A stretch of DNA of 64,000 bases from Io17-Chloro-G2 sp034420695 (GCA_034420695.1 DAOULB010000015.1:52294-116293); one strand, 5' to 3'. Counted from the first letter of the stretch, positions 1 to 9,479 are shown. Numbers and translations are program-made. Notes: generated from the sequence alone by a model not told the origin.

Positions 1-727
1 AACCCTCGCCGCTGCGGCAGGAGCTGTTCAGAGATTCCTTGAAATAGCTGGCTGGCGCCTGGAGGCCGGGTAGGTGCTTGTCTCCCAACCGATGAGTCCT
101 TTCCTCCTCATGGAAATGTGCTGCCCGTGTTAGCGGAAGACTTGCTGCCAATCTACGGGTCCGCGCTGCTGTTCAGCTCCCCGCCAGAGGGGTATGGACC
201 GGAGTTGAAGGCCGCTGTGGAATTCCAAGTGCGATTACCTCAGTCCATGCCGGTAATGATCGTTTCTTTAGTGGGTAACCAGCCATTCAGCCGGCTCTCA
301 TGGAGCCTCCCGGAGCGCCGTTCCAGCAACAGAAGAAAGCAGATTCAGGGCCCCCTTTGCCGGCCCACTGGCAGGATCTCGGTCCTTGCCCGGAGGCTTG
401 GCGCTTCTAACGTGATTTTTTGGTGATGGTAGACCATTGTTGGTCGGCCCAGCAGTCACATGGGACCCTTCACCTTTCCGTCCCCAAGCTGGACGGCCCA
501 AAATGGCGGAAAATGGTGGGGAAAAAATTCCGGGGCTCGGGCCCTGGCTCTGGTTACTGGCAACGGCGCTGACCTATGCTTGGCCTGCCTGTGGCTTAAT
601 GAAAACACATTCTCAGGCCGTCGAAGGCCTTCCTGTGCTATGATTGCCCCGCCGCAACCGCCCTCCGGCGGCGCCCGGCTTCACCTTTAACGGCTGGGCC
701 TGAATTTCTACACGGCAGGGAACCGGT
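1..727. other. Non-coding or unrecognised stretch
   Basis: No convincing gene is seen here. Open frames of 60-100 codons exist on both strands but overlap one another, have no ribosome binding site and show no protein motif. A GC-rich hairpin-like segment lies at about 645-675, just before the deacetylase gene. The start may hold the 3' end of a gene cut by the window edge, but nothing is recognisable. Confidence 0.5.
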
Positions 728-1612
728 ATGCCGGAGAAGAGAATACGCTGCGCCTTCGGAATCGACCTCGACGCCGTAGCCGGTTGGCTGGGTTCCTACG
801 GCGGCGAGGACTCCCCCGACGACATCTCCCGTGGGATCTTTGCCGGTGAAGTGGGCACTCCCCGTCTCCTCAAGCTCTTCGATAAACTTGGCCTGAAGAC
901 CACTTGGTTCATACCCGGACACTCCATTGAGACCTTTCCCAAAGAGTCCAAAATGATCGTGGACGCCGGTCACGAGGTCGGCATCCACGGTTACTCCCAC
1001 GAGAACCCCATCGCCATGACCCCGGAGCAGGAGGAAGCCGTCCTGCTCAAGTGCATCGACCTCTTGACCGCCCTTTCCGGCAAGGCCCCAGCCGGCTACG
1101 TGGCCCCTTGGTGGGAGTTCAGCCATGTCACCAACGAACTTCTGTTGAAGCACGGCATCAAGTACGACCATAGCCTGATGCACCGGGACTTCGAGTGTTA
1201 CTACGTCCGCGTCGGCGACCGCTGGACCAAGATAGACTATTCCGGGTCTGCCGGCTCCTGGATGACCGCCCTGGAGCGGGGCCAAGAGACCGACCTCATC
1301 GAAATTCCCGCCAACTGGTACTTGGACGACCTGCCGCCCATGATGTTCATCAAGAAGTCGCCCAACAGCCACGGCTTCGTCAACCCCAGGGACATTGAGC
1401 AAATTTGGCGCGACCAGTTTGACTACGTTTACCGGGAATACGACGAGGCGGTTTTCCCTATCACCATCCACCCCGATGTAAGCGGGCGCCCCCAAGTGCT
1501 GCTGATGCTGGAGCGGCTTGCCGCCTACCTGCTGTCCCATCCCGGCGTCAGTTTCCACACCTTTGAAGAAATCGCTGACGACTTTGCCCAACGCCATCCC
1601 CGCCGGAAATAG
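728..1612 (+). CDS. Polysaccharide deacetylase family protein
   Basis: This 294-residue protein has the NodB-type fold of carbohydrate esterase family 4, which removes acetyl or other N-acyl groups from sugars or related small molecules with a bound metal. The N-terminus has GIDLDA (the catalytic Asp region). The metal-binding segment appears as TWFIPGHSIET followed by HEVGIHGYSHE, matching the family H-x3-H motif. There is no signal peptide, so the protein is probably cytoplasmic. Relatives without secretion signals include allantoinase-like and PuuE-like amidohydrolases, so the substrate may not be a polysaccharide. The ATG at 728 follows CAGGGAACCGGT. The gene lies 76 bp before the GMC oxidoreductase on the same strand, so the two may be co-transcribed. 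Confidence 0.88.
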   Translation: MPEKRIRCAFGIDLDAVAGWLGSYGGEDSPDDISRGIFAGEVGTPRLLKLFDKLGLKTTWFIPGHSIETFPKESKMIVDAGHEVGIHGYSHENPIAMTPEQEEAVLLKCIDLLTALSGKAPAGYVAPWWEFSHVTNELLLKHGIKYDHSLMHRDFECYYVRVGDRWTKIDYSGSAGSWMTALERGQETDLIEIPANWYLDDLPPMMFIKKSPNSHGFVNPRDIEQIWRDQFDYVYREYDEAVFPITIHPDVSGRPQVLLMLERLAAYLLSHPGVSFHTFEEIADDFAQRHPRRK

Positions 1613-1688
1613 ACTGGAAGAAATAGGCAGGACTACTTCTTCCAGACCAACGCCGCCGCTTCGGCCCGAGCATAAGAGAGGTGCCAGC

Positions 1689-3236
1689 ATGAAGTACGAC
1701 TACATCGTTCTGGGCGCCGGTTCCGCCGGTTCCATAATCGCCACCCGGTTGAGTGAAGATCCCTCCAAGTCTGTGCTGTTGATTGAGGCCGGGCCCGATT
1801 ACCCCGACATCGACCTGCTTCCCGACGAGGTGAAGTACGGCTACGCCACCGCCACCGACATTATGACCAGCGACCACAACTGGCAGTTCATGGGCAAGGG
1901 CACCGACACCTCTCCGCCCATGATGGTGCCCCGGGGCAAGGTCACCGGCGGCTCCAGCGCCATCAACGGCCAAGTCTTCCTCCGGGGCGTTCCCGAGGAC
2001 TACGACTCTTGGGCTGCCGAAGGCAACGACTTGTGGTCCTTCCCCAACCTCCTCGGCTACCTGCGCATGATCGAGGCCGACACCGACTTTGGCACCGACG
2101 ACTTTCACAACTCCGACGGTCCCATAATTGTCCACCGGTTCAAGCCCGAGACCTGGCGGCCCGACCAGAAGGCCTTCCTTGAAGCCTGCCAAGCCGAGGG
2201 GATTCCTTACAGTGCCGACCACAACCTGCCCGACGCTTCAGGTGTGGGACCGTGCCCCGTCAACAACCCCAACGGCATCCGCTGGAGCACCGCCCTGGGC
2301 TACCTGAACATGGCAAGGCACCGCCTCAACCTCACAATTCGCCCCAATGCCCTGGTCCACCGGATTCTCTTTGAAGGGAACCGCGCCACCGGTGTGCAGG
2401 TGGAGAGCGGTGGTGAGACCTTCGTGGCCGAAGGCAACGAAATAGTCCTCAGCTCGGGGGCCATCGGTTCCCCCCAGATACTGATGCTCTCGGGCATCGG
2501 ACCGGCTGACCAGTTGAGCCCCCTTGGAATCCCCGTTGTGAAAGACCTGCCCGGCGTAGGCCAGAACCTCCGGGACCACCCCATCATTTACGTCACCTTC
2601 AAGACCAAGGAAGGCTATCCCCTCGAAGGCCTCGCCCCCCGGATGCAGATGGCCGCCCGCTTCACTGCCGAAGGGTCCGACCTGCGCAACGACATCCAGT
2701 TGCTCATGCAGTCCTTTGCCACCGAAAGGGTCAACCGGGGCGGCGACCGCATGGACCCCATCGGAGTCCGCGTCCTGGTGATTCTCAATCTGGCAATGAG
2801 CGCCGGAGAGCTTCGCCTCACTTCCGCCGACCCCGCGGCTCATCCCTACTTGGACTACAAGTACCTCGAGAGTGGGTTCGACCGGAAGCGGCTGCGAGAC
2901 GCCGTGCGCCTGTCCGTCCGTCTGGGCGATCACCCGTCATTCAGGGACATAGTCGAGTCTAGAGTCGAGCCCACCGACGAAGAGCTTGCCAGCGACGAAG
3001 CCCTCGACGAGTACCTGCGGCGGGAGGTCACCACCGGCCAGCACATATCTTGCACTTGCAAAATGGGTCCTGACACCGACCCCATGGCTGTGGTGGACCA
3101 GTGGGGCCGGGTGCACGGCATCGAAGGACTCAGGGTCGCCGACGCCTCCATCATGCCTAACTGCGTGCGCGCCAACACGAACGTCACCACCATGATGATC
3201 GGCGAACGCATCGCCGAATTCATCCGCCAAGGCTGA
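1689..3236 (+). CDS. GMC family FAD-dependent oxidoreductase (choline dehydrogenase-like)
   Basis: This 515-residue glucose-methanol-choline oxidoreductase oxidises an alcohol using FAD. It opens with the dinucleotide-binding motif VLGAGSAGSIIATRL. The GMC signature 1 region reads PRGKVTGGSSAINGQVFLRG at about residues 78-97, and signature 2 reads SSGAIGSPQILMLSGIGP. The C-terminal catalytic region has GQHISCTCKMG and later DASIMPNCVRANTN, where the family His/Asn pair usually sits. The frame is open further upstream, to 1518, but that part overlaps the deacetylase. The ATG at 1689 follows AAGAGAGGTG and is the natural start. The alcohol substrate cannot be told from sequence. Its neighbours suggest catabolism of an organic alcohol or amine. 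Confidence 0.92.
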   Translation: MKYDYIVLGAGSAGSIIATRLSEDPSKSVLLIEAGPDYPDIDLLPDEVKYGYATATDIMTSDHNWQFMGKGTDTSPPMMVPRGKVTGGSSAINGQVFLRGVPEDYDSWAAEGNDLWSFPNLLGYLRMIEADTDFGTDDFHNSDGPIIVHRFKPETWRPDQKAFLEACQAEGIPYSADHNLPDASGVGPCPVNNPNGIRWSTALGYLNMARHRLNLTIRPNALVHRILFEGNRATGVQVESGGETFVAEGNEIVLSSGAIGSPQILMLSGIGPADQLSPLGIPVVKDLPGVGQNLRDHPIIYVTFKTKEGYPLEGLAPRMQMAARFTAEGSDLRNDIQLLMQSFATERVNRGGDRMDPIGVRVLVILNLAMSAGELRLTSADPAAHPYLDYKYLESGFDRKRLRDAVRLSVRLGDHPSFRDIVESRVEPTDEELASDEALDEYLRREVTTGQHISCTCKMGPDTDPMAVVDQWGRVHGIEGLRVADASIMPNCVRANTNVTTMMIGERIAEFIRQG

Positions 3237-3312
3237 CCCGCCATGCCTGCGTCACTCTGTCCCGTCGCCTCTACCCAGCCGGCGGAGTCAGCCGAAATGG
3301 ACGGCCGGCGCT

Positions 3313-3978
3313 GTGGCTGACTGGCCCGAAGTGCTGGCCCGGTTTACTGAGTGCCTCGCCGTCCCCGAGGATGAAATAGACCTGTCCCAAGCGGCGTTCC
3401 TCATCGCCGCCACGGAGTACCCCCAACTGGACTTGGCCCAACAATCGGAGGCCTTGGACTCCCTGGCCTTCGGCGCCCGGTCCCGGTTTGACGGGGTCTT
3501 GGATGACCCGCTGTATTGCCTGAACAGCCTCAGCGAGTACCTGTTCGACGAGTTGGGCTTCCGGGGCAACCAGGACGACTACTACGACCCTCGCAACAGT
3601 TTCCTCAACGAAGTCCTTAGCCGCAGGCTGGGCATTCCCATCACCCTGGCCTTGGTCTGCATCGAAGTGGGAAAACGCCTCGGCATCCCGATAATCGGCA
3701 TCGGAATGCCCGGCCACTTCCTGGTGCGGCACCGGGACCAGCACGACCACTTCATGGACCCCTTCTACCGGGGAATACTCCTAACCGAGCAGGAGTGCGC
3801 CGACCGCTTGGAGCAGTTGGTGCGGGGTGACTTCGTCTGGGACTCCAAGCTGCTGGACCCTGTTGGCAACCGGGAACTGCTGGCCCGGGTCCTCAGGAAC
3901 CTGAAGGGCATCTACCAGCAGTACGCAGACCGTCCCAGGCTGCTCAAAGTCAATGCTATGATGGCGGCCCTTGAGTAG
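3313..3978 (+). CDS. SirB1-like transglutaminase-fold protein
   Basis: This 221-residue protein resembles the SirB1/YchA family, which has a transglutaminase-like fold and, C-terminally in many members, TPR helices. The core reads RNSFLNEVLSRRLGIPITLA, then IGIGMPGHFLVR, then a FMDPF segment, in the order expected for that family. The biochemical role of the family is not well established. The start is a GTG at 3313; the only nearby ATG (3297) is out of frame. The gene ends with a 23-bp overlap with the convergent methyltransferase gene. Confidence 0.75.
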   Translation: MADWPEVLARFTECLAVPEDEIDLSQAAFLIAATEYPQLDLAQQSEALDSLAFGARSRFDGVLDDPLYCLNSLSEYLFDELGFRGNQDDYYDPRNSFLNEVLSRRLGIPITLALVCIEVGKRLGIPIIGIGMPGHFLVRHRDQHDHFMDPFYRGILLTEQECADRLEQLVRGDFVWDSKLLDPVGNRELLARVLRNLKGIYQQYADRPRLLKVNAMMAALE

Positions 3979-4738
3979 GCTCGCCCCGGTGGACGCCCCA
4001 AAACAGGTGCTCCCCGCAGCCGTCCCCGTCCCCCGGCAACGGAATTACTCCCGCCTCGAACCCCGCCTCTTCCAGCAGGGCCATCCAAGTCGCTATCGGG
4101 AAGAGCCCGCTGTGGTGAAGGTCTTGTTCCACCCTGCGCTGCCCCTTCTCGACAATCGTGTAGGTGAACAGCGACTCGATAACTGTGTCCGACGGGTCCG
4201 GGTCCCTCAGTTCCTCCTCCACGCTGACCACGGGTCCGACGGCGTCCACGGGAGGCTGCCCCGGCCAGTGCAACACCCGCGGTCTGAAGGTGTCCCTCAC
4301 CAAGTCCGGGGCTGCCAGCATCACTCCACCCCGTCGCAGGTGTTCCCTCGCCGTGGCGAACGCCGCCCGCAGGTCTTCTTCGGACAGCATGTAGGAGATG
4401 GCGTCGTGGACCAGCACGGCGTCGAACTTTCGGCCCAACCGTACCGTACGCATGTCGCCCAAGTGGTGCTCAACCCCCGGGTTGAGCTCCTGGGACAACT
4501 CCAGCATCCGGGGGGACAGGTCCACCGCCTCAGCCTGGAAGTCGTTAGTCAGGTGAGAGAGTAGATGCCCGCCGCCCACCCCCAGTTCCAGGATGCGGTG
4601 TCGGCCCAGCCCGAGCCTGTCTCGCAGTGCCCTCCGCCAGTGCTCGGCCTCCGCCGCGTAGTCCTCCGGAGGGCTGATGGACCGCCATAGGTAGGCCAAG
4701 TCGTGGTACAGGCGGGGTTGCCCGCAGTTGGAATCCAT
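3956..4738 (-). CDS. Class I SAM-dependent methyltransferase
   Basis: This 260-residue protein has a Rossmann-type methyltransferase domain. Motif I reads ILELGVGGGHLLSHL and is followed by an acidic strand end, AEAVDLS. Motif IV reads FDAVLVHDAISYM, and a later RGGVML strand matches motif VI. The substrate is unknown. The ATG at 4738 (MDSNCG) is preferred because the longer in-frame start at 4792 would overlap the next gene. It follows the other methyltransferase on the same strand after only 23 bp, so the pair is probably one operon. The two are not close copies of each other. Confidence 0.85.
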   Translation of the reverse strand: MDSNCGQPRLYHDLAYLWRSISPPEDYAAEAEHWRRALRDRLGLGRHRILELGVGGGHLLSHLTNDFQAEAVDLSPRMLELSQELNPGVEHHLGDMRTVRLGRKFDAVLVHDAISYMLSEEDLRAAFATAREHLRRGGVMLAAPDLVRDTFRPRVLHWPGQPPVDAVGPVVSVEEELRDPDPSDTVIESLFTYTIVEKGQRRVEQDLHHSGLFPIATWMALLEEAGFEAGVIPLPGDGDGCGEHLFWGVHRGEPTQGPPS

Positions 4739-4761
4739 CACCCTTGAATTACGCCAGCCTG

Positions 4762-5466
4762 CTAGGTTCCCTTCCTGGCCCAAAAGGCGCAATGACGCAT
4801 GGGCTTAAAGTCATCGAAATAAATAAACCCGCCCAGCTTTTCATTTGCTTCTGCCTCTATTAGAGTGCAGCCGTTCCTTTCAAGGACCTCCAGCAACCAG
4901 TGTTCGCTGTATAGCTGGAAGGCCCTTGACGTGCTTTCTATACCGTAAGCACTGTCGTTCACGGTAACCACTCCCGACCCCACTTTGAATATCAGTTGTA
5001 GAACTCCGCCTTGAGTCAGCCCTCTGATTAGTGCAGGCAGGACGGTGTGTTCAGTTGAGTCCGGGGGCAGGTGTTGGATTACGGAATTGCAGATGATGAA
5101 GTCGAAGGAATCGTCTTCGAAGGGCAGGGGCTCTCTGAGGTCTGTAACTTGAAGCCGCCCGGTTATTTCCGGGTGAAGTTCTTTGGCCAAGCTGATGTTC
5201 TCTTCGACTGCATCGACGCCGTAGGCCTCGCATCCCCAAGAGTGAAGAATATGAACATCCCGGGCGCCTGCTCCACACCCGGCATCCAGACACCAGCGTC
5301 CTGGAGCCAGTTCCACTACCCTGCGCAGTAGGTCCAAGTCGTTCCTAACGCCCGGATGTGAACTGCCCGTGTACACCGAGTGGGTGAACTCGTGGGACAG
5401 TTGCGAATAGCGGAGGGCATGCTCTTGGTAGAAGTCAAGGGAATCGAACTTCATACTGCTTGTCAC
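4762..5466 (-). CDS. Class I SAM-dependent methyltransferase
   Basis: This 234-residue methyltransferase has motif I as CLDAGCGAGARDVHIL, then YGVDAVEENI, and motif IV as DFIICNSVIQHL, close to the Methyltransf_11/25 families. A loop GGVLQLIFKVG follows. Small-molecule or quinone methylation is typical for this size, but the substrate is unknown. Two ATG codons (5466 and 5454) are possible starts. It is the upstream partner of the methyltransferase at 3956-4738. Upstream, 5467-5650 carries no gene and would hold the promoter. Confidence 0.85.
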   Translation of the reverse strand: MTSSMKFDSLDFYQEHALRYSQLSHEFTHSVYTGSSHPGVRNDLDLLRRVVELAPGRWCLDAGCGAGARDVHILHSWGCEAYGVDAVEENISLAKELHPEITGRLQVTDLREPLPFEDDSFDFIICNSVIQHLPPDSTEHTVLPALIRGLTQGGVLQLIFKVGSGVVTVNDSAYGIESTSRAFQLYSEHWLLEVLERNGCTLIEAEANEKLGGFIYFDDFKPMRHCAFWARKGT

Positions 5467-5650
5467 ACTGGGTCAGATTAGACCGAGAGATAACAGCGGT
5501 TTTGCGATTGCGCAGTTTATGTCTCAGCCCCAACTTCATAAATTGAACGCTTCATGGCCGCTTCATGGCGAGGCTGTGACGACTCCCTCAAACCCACGGC
5601 CGGGTCGCCGTCCGTTGTATTAGCTTGTCAGACCGCTGCTAGTCCCTTGC

Positions 5651-6118
5651 CTAGTCCTCGGCGGCCTCGATTACGCATTCGACGATGACCGCCGCATTGC
5701 CCGGAAGCGAGGCCATTCCCGGCGCCGACCGGCTGTGGCGTCCCTTGTCGCCGTACAGCTCAACGAACAAGTCAGAGGCCCCGTCCATGACTTGGGCTTG
5801 CAGGAAGAAGTTCGGGGCGCTGTTTACGAATCCCACCACCTTTACTATCCGGTCCACCTTGTCCAAGCTCCCCAGTTCCGCTTTCATCCGGGCAAGAAGG
5901 TTCAGGGCGCACCAGCAGGCCGCCGCGTATCCCTGCTCCAGCCGCAGGTCAGTCCCCAACTTGCCGGTGATCAGCGAGCCGTCGGCGCGGCGCGAGCCCA
6001 CTCCCGCCATCCAGATGGCTGGCCCGACCCGGTTGACTGGCAGGTAGTTCCCTATCGGGTCCGGTGGCGGCGGCAGAAAGAGTCCCAGGGTGGCCAACCG
6101 GTCTTCTACATCGTGCAT
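5651..6118 (-). CDS. RidA/YjgF family protein
   Basis: This 155-residue protein belongs to the RidA (YjgF/YER057c/UK114) family of imine/enamine deaminases or related trimeric proteins. It has the N-terminal PVNRVGPAIWMAGVGSR strand, a Leu-rich helix LLARMKAELGSLDKV, then VKVVGFVNS and a C-terminal strand with AAVIVECVIEA. The active-site Arg expected in the last strand segment is not seen in the usual place (PGNAAVIVE instead of P..A.VEIE with a preceding Arg). The protein may therefore be one of the non-canonical paralogues. Just upstream on the same strand lies the CinA-like gene, which ends 37 bp before this one starts. Confidence 0.85.
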   Translation of the reverse strand: MHDVEDRLATLGLFLPPPPDPIGNYLPVNRVGPAIWMAGVGSRRADGSLITGKLGTDLRLEQGYAAACWCALNLLARMKAELGSLDKVDRIVKVVGFVNSAPNFFLQAQVMDGASDLFVELYGDKGRHSRSAPGMASLPGNAAVIVECVIEAAED

Positions 6119-6154
6119 AGCCCTATCCTCGCTATCCTCCCAGAGTCTTGCACA

Positions 6155-6643
6155 TTAACCGGCCTCTTCGATGCACTGTTGCAGCAGCCCCAGGGCAGCC
6201 TCGGCGAAGGCCCACATGTTGGCTTCCCGGTCCGTGCTTCCTGTTTCGAGGGTCATCGACTTTTCCACCGGCCCCGAAACCGCGAAACAGGCATGGCCTG
6301 CCGAATCGCCGTAGCGGTTCCCTGTCGGGCCGCTGGCTCCGGTCTCGCTCAAGGCCCAAGTGGTCTCCAGCTTCTCCCGGACCGTCCGGGCATTGAGCAA
6401 CGCATAGGGCTCGGAGCTGGCCCGCAGCCCTTCCATGGCGCTGTCTGGCACGTCCAGCAGTCCCTTTTGGGCCACCCTGGTGTAGCAAACGGCAGCTCCC
6501 CGGAAATAGGCCGAAGCTCCCGGCACCGACACCAAGCAGGCGGATATAAGGCCGGCGCAGGACGACTCTGTCAACGCCAGCGTATCCTGGCGCTGCTTCA
6601 AGAGTTCGCCGACCGAGGCTGCCAGCGGGTTCAAGTCCGGCAT
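6155..6643 (-). CDS. CinA C-terminal domain protein (nicotinamide-nucleotide amidase-like)
   Basis: This 162-residue stand-alone CinA C-terminal (PncC-like) domain would hydrolyse nicotinamide mononucleotide to the acid form in pyridine nucleotide salvage. Hallmarks are LALTESSCAGLISACLVSVPGAS near the N-terminus, YFRGAAVCYTRVAQKGLL and ALSETGASGPTGNRYGD. Family members usually read TAESCTGG and GIAGPGG at these places, so the motifs are altered and activity is not assured. The ATG at 6643 has an ideal site, GGAGAG, four bases upstream. An earlier in-frame ATG at 6679 lacks one. It lies between the dipeptidase and RidA genes on the same strand. Confidence 0.82.
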   Translation of the reverse strand: MPDLNPLAASVGELLKQRQDTLALTESSCAGLISACLVSVPGASAYFRGAAVCYTRVAQKGLLDVPDSAMEGLRASSEPYALLNARTVREKLETTWALSETGASGPTGNRYGDSAGHACFAVSGPVEKSMTLETGSTDREANMWAFAEAALGLLQQCIEEAG

Positions 6644-6781
6644 AGTTCTCTCCTGTCCGTTGGTGGTTGGGATGTTCAATTCTCGTTGTATTCTACTCCA
6701 TTGGCGCCGCTTCTTGGCGCTGCTTCCAGCTCACTTGCCTCGCCTTTTCCCGGCAGTGGAGCAATATACGGCCTGCCGTGC

Positions 6782-7894
6782 CTATCCGGTCACCCTTCGC
6801 AGGAAGGCCAGAGCGTTCCCTCCCACCAGCTTCTTGATATCGGTGTCAGAATAGCCTCGGGTTATGAGGCCCCTGATTATGTTCTTGCCGTCGGCCGGCG
6901 ATTCCAGCCCGTTGAGGTAGGGAGCGGGCAGTTGTTCCGGGTCTCTTCCCAGCATCACACGGTGAAAGGCCGCGTGATCACCGATAGTTGTGTCGGTGCC
7001 TATTCCCACCTGGTCCACCCCCGCCAGCTTCACCATGTAGTCATAGTGGTCCAGCACGCATTCGATGTCCTGTTCAGGGTCGGCGCTCAGCGAGTTGGGC
7101 ACTGCGGTAATAGCAATGATCCCGCCCTTGGCAGCGCAGGCGGCCAGTTCCTCGTCCTTTCGGGTCCGGTAGCTGGGCCAAAGGGTATAGGAAGCGTTGT
7201 GGCTGAATGCAATCGGGGCTTGTGAAAAGTGAATGGCGTCCATGGCTGTGCGGAAAGAGGCGTGGGACACATCAATCGCTATGCCCAGTTGGTTCATCCG
7301 GCCAACCACTTCTAATCCGAACTCGCTCAGGCCGCCGTCGTTTCGCTCATTCATGCCGTCGCCAATGAAATTCTTGCGGTTGTAGGTGAGGCCGGCCATT
7401 CGTACTCCCATTCCATGGAATACGTCCACGTATTCCAAGTTGCTGCCGATGGCAAGGTGCTCCAAGGTTGGCAGAAAGCCCAGCTTTCCCCGCTGCTTGG
7501 CTGCTTCTATCTGGCCGGCGTTCATCACAGGTTCCGCCTTGCCGCTTTGGGCCATGTCGGACAGCATCAACGCCACCTCCATCTGGAGGTCCTCGAACCG
7601 GGTGAACGACATGTCGTGGGTGTTTACGTAGCCCCGGAAGGTGTTGGCCGTGGCCACGGCGGTCCACCCGCCCTCCTTGGCCGCCTCATAGCCCCAGGTG
7701 TACTTGTTGCCCCGCAGGAACTCGACCAGCTTCGTCATATCCTCTGGGCATACGAAGGGGTGCTGGTGGAGGTCGACCATTATCGACTCCTCAAGCAGCC
7801 GTTCGAACCTGGCTTCCTGGCCGGTGTCCAATGGGACAACCATCGAGTGCACCCGCCCTATCTGTTTCGCCAACCTTATTTCACTAAGGGTCAT
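6782..7894 (-). CDS. Membrane dipeptidase (peptidase family M19)
   Basis: This 370-residue protein is a renal-dipeptidase-type zinc hydrolase, which cleaves dipeptides, sometimes with D-residues. The first metal site reads VDLHQHPFV. A Glu/His ligand region includes FLPTLEHLAIG, and further ligands are IDVSHAS and IAFSHNASYTLWPSYRT. IGTDTTIGDH near the C-terminus matches the conserved substrate-pocket Asp segment. There is no signal peptide, so it is probably cytoplasmic. The ATG follows AGGAGACTCGCA. It leads the minus-strand run 7894-5651 with CinA and RidA. Confidence 0.9.
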   Translation of the reverse strand: MTLSEIRLAKQIGRVHSMVVPLDTGQEARFERLLEESIMVDLHQHPFVCPEDMTKLVEFLRGNKYTWGYEAAKEGGWTAVATANTFRGYVNTHDMSFTRFEDLQMEVALMLSDMAQSGKAEPVMNAGQIEAAKQRGKLGFLPTLEHLAIGSNLEYVDVFHGMGVRMAGLTYNRKNFIGDGMNERNDGGLSEFGLEVVGRMNQLGIAIDVSHASFRTAMDAIHFSQAPIAFSHNASYTLWPSYRTRKDEELAACAAKGGIIAITAVPNSLSADPEQDIECVLDHYDYMVKLAGVDQVGIGTDTTIGDHAAFHRVMLGRDPEQLPAPYLNGLESPADGKNIIRGLITRGYSDTDIKKLVGGNALAFLRRVTG

Positions 7895-7955
7895 TGCGAG
7901 TCTCCTGCCTTCATGCCTGGCTGTGAACCTTCCGGGGGCCTGGCCTGTACAGGCC

Positions 7956-8285
7956 CTACTTGGGCGGCAGGCTCTTGGCGAAAGCCAGCCCCCGATTCAG
8001 CCACCGTTTCAGGCCGTCCTTCCCTGGTGTGCCCACGGCTCCCACCAGAACAAATCCCTTCATGGGCCGTCCGGTAATGTCCATCGGCCGTGCCCCCTCC
8101 AAGGCCAATGCTTCATCGTAGGCCTGCGGGCCGACCCTCACCATCAGGTCGTCCTTGGCTACTCCGCAGCACATGTTGCCGCTCACCATGAAGCAGACCC
8201 CGCCAAACATCTTCCTTTCGCTCAGGGCGGGCTGTCCTTCCAATAAAGCGCGGACTCGAACTGCCAGTTCTTCGTTGTAGGCCAC
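7956..8285 (-). CDS. TfoX N-terminal domain protein
   Basis: This 109-residue protein matches the TfoX_N fold. It has ERKMFGGVCFMVSGNMCCGV, then LMVRVGPQAYDEAL, and ends with a Lys-rich helix. In Proteobacteria TfoX regulates competence, but stand-alone TfoX_N proteins are common elsewhere and have no established role. The start is the GTG at 8285, because AAGGAGA sits eight bases upstream. The frame stays open to 8426, but that extension has no ribosome binding site and odd composition. Confidence 0.82.
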   Translation of the reverse strand: MAYNEELAVRVRALLEGQPALSERKMFGGVCFMVSGNMCCGVAKDDLMVRVGPQAYDEALALEGARPMDITGRPMKGFVLVGAVGTPGKDGLKRWLNRGLAFAKSLPPK

Positions 8286-8480
8286 CTGTCTGTCTCCTTG
8301 GCCTGAGCCCGGCCGGAGAATTGCTGCCGGGCCTGGAATTCTTTGATTATATACGGGGCCTGGCCAAGTTCCGGGCTTCAAGTCCACATTGCGTTCAATT
8401 CCAGCCTCTGTCAAAATGGACTCCACCCCACCAATCCATGACTATGCCGGTTCCTGGCGTTTCTGAAAGGAGACCCGCCT

Positions 8481-9455
8481 ATGGACGAGCAGTTTGTTGT
8501 ATTCCACGAAAAGCCCGAAGCCCGCTGTCTCATCGCCGGCTGGCGGCGGCAGTGGTCCGACGGAGGCGGAATCTCCAGCGGGCTGCCCCGTTACCTCATT
8601 GATAAGCTGAAAGCCAGAGAGATAGGGGAGCTTGGCGAGGAAGTTTCCAAACTTTGCTTCCCCTTTCAGGTCCCCGGCACCCACGATGCCTACCGGCCCC
8701 GGGTTGTGTATCAAGACGGTCTGCCCGTCCGGGACATGCACCGGCGCAACCGCTTTTATGACGGGGGGAACGGGCTAATTATATTCCTTGGCGAAGAGCC
8801 TTGGTTCAGGGTGGACGTGTACGGCCAAGCCTTCTGCCAAGCAGTGCGAGAGCTTGGTATTACCAGGGCGGTGGCGGTAGAGGGCTACAACGGCGCAGCC
8901 CCGCCGGAACTGGAACGCAACATCAGCTGCACTTTCAGCCAGCCCCGGATGAAAGAGGAGCTGGAGGGCTATGGCCTGCGGTTTTCCAGCTACGGCAGCC
9001 GAACCAGGAACGGTCCGACCATCGGCATGGCCCTGATCACCATTGCTCACGATGAATTCCCCGACCTTGAGATGCTCAGACTGGGGGCAATGGCTCCCAT
9101 GTTCCCCTTCTACAGCCGTAAGAATGACCCCGTTGGTATCTCCCGGGACCACCGGGCCTTTTACGACATAATGAAGAGGTTGAAGGCTATGTTCAAGCTG
9201 GATATAGACCTGACCGAACTGATGACTCTGGGAGAGTCGGAATCAGAACAACTCCGGCAGACCCTCGAACGCATCAGCGAGAATAGCCCGGAGGCCAAGC
9301 AGATTATCGAACGGGTCAGGTCTGAGTATGAACTCCTGACCTTTGAAGAAGCGGTTGAATTGGACCCCGCCTTGGACCGGACCTTGCAGGATATCCTGCA
9401 GAACATGCCGGATGTGCCCAGCGACCCTGATGATCCCGATTCCCGGGAGATTTGA
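8481..9455 (+). CDS. PAC2 family protein
   Basis: This 324-residue protein resembles the PAC2 (proteasome assembly chaperone 2-like) family. Visible family features are LIAGWRRQWSDGG early, LIIFLGEEPWF, a helix FCQAVRELGITRAVAVEGYN, and the Asn/Pro/Gly-rich middle NGPTIGMALITIAH. The C-terminal 80 residues form acidic helices. Bacterial PAC2 proteins are found with and without a proteasome and their function is not settled. The ATG follows AAAGGAGACCCGCCT, a strong ribosome binding site. It points away from the TfoX-like gene and converges with the efflux operon. Confidence 0.8.
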   Translation: MDEQFVVFHEKPEARCLIAGWRRQWSDGGGISSGLPRYLIDKLKAREIGELGEEVSKLCFPFQVPGTHDAYRPRVVYQDGLPVRDMHRRNRFYDGGNGLIIFLGEEPWFRVDVYGQAFCQAVRELGITRAVAVEGYNGAAPPELERNISCTFSQPRMKEELEGYGLRFSSYGSRTRNGPTIGMALITIAHDEFPDLEMLRLGAMAPMFPFYSRKNDPVGISRDHRAFYDIMKRLKAMFKLDIDLTELMTLGESESEQLRQTLERISENSPEAKQIIERVRSEYELLTFEEAVELDPALDRTLQDILQNMPDVPSDPDDPDSREI

Positions 9456-9479
9456 CTGGGCGCAGCTTGCGGATGCCCC

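Noticed and set aside
118..643. Several open frames of 60-100 codons in the first 700 bases
   Set aside because: They overlap each other on both strands, have no ribosome binding site and no motif, so they look like chance frames in GC-rich DNA.
638..2222. Long minus-strand frames opposite the deacetylase and GMC genes
   Set aside because: They are antisense shadows of well-supported plus-strand genes and show no domain motif.
5735..7225. A 496-codon plus-strand frame across the RidA, CinA and dipeptidase genes
   Set aside because: It runs antisense to three motif-supported genes and has no motif of its own; long antisense frames are common in GC-rich genomes.
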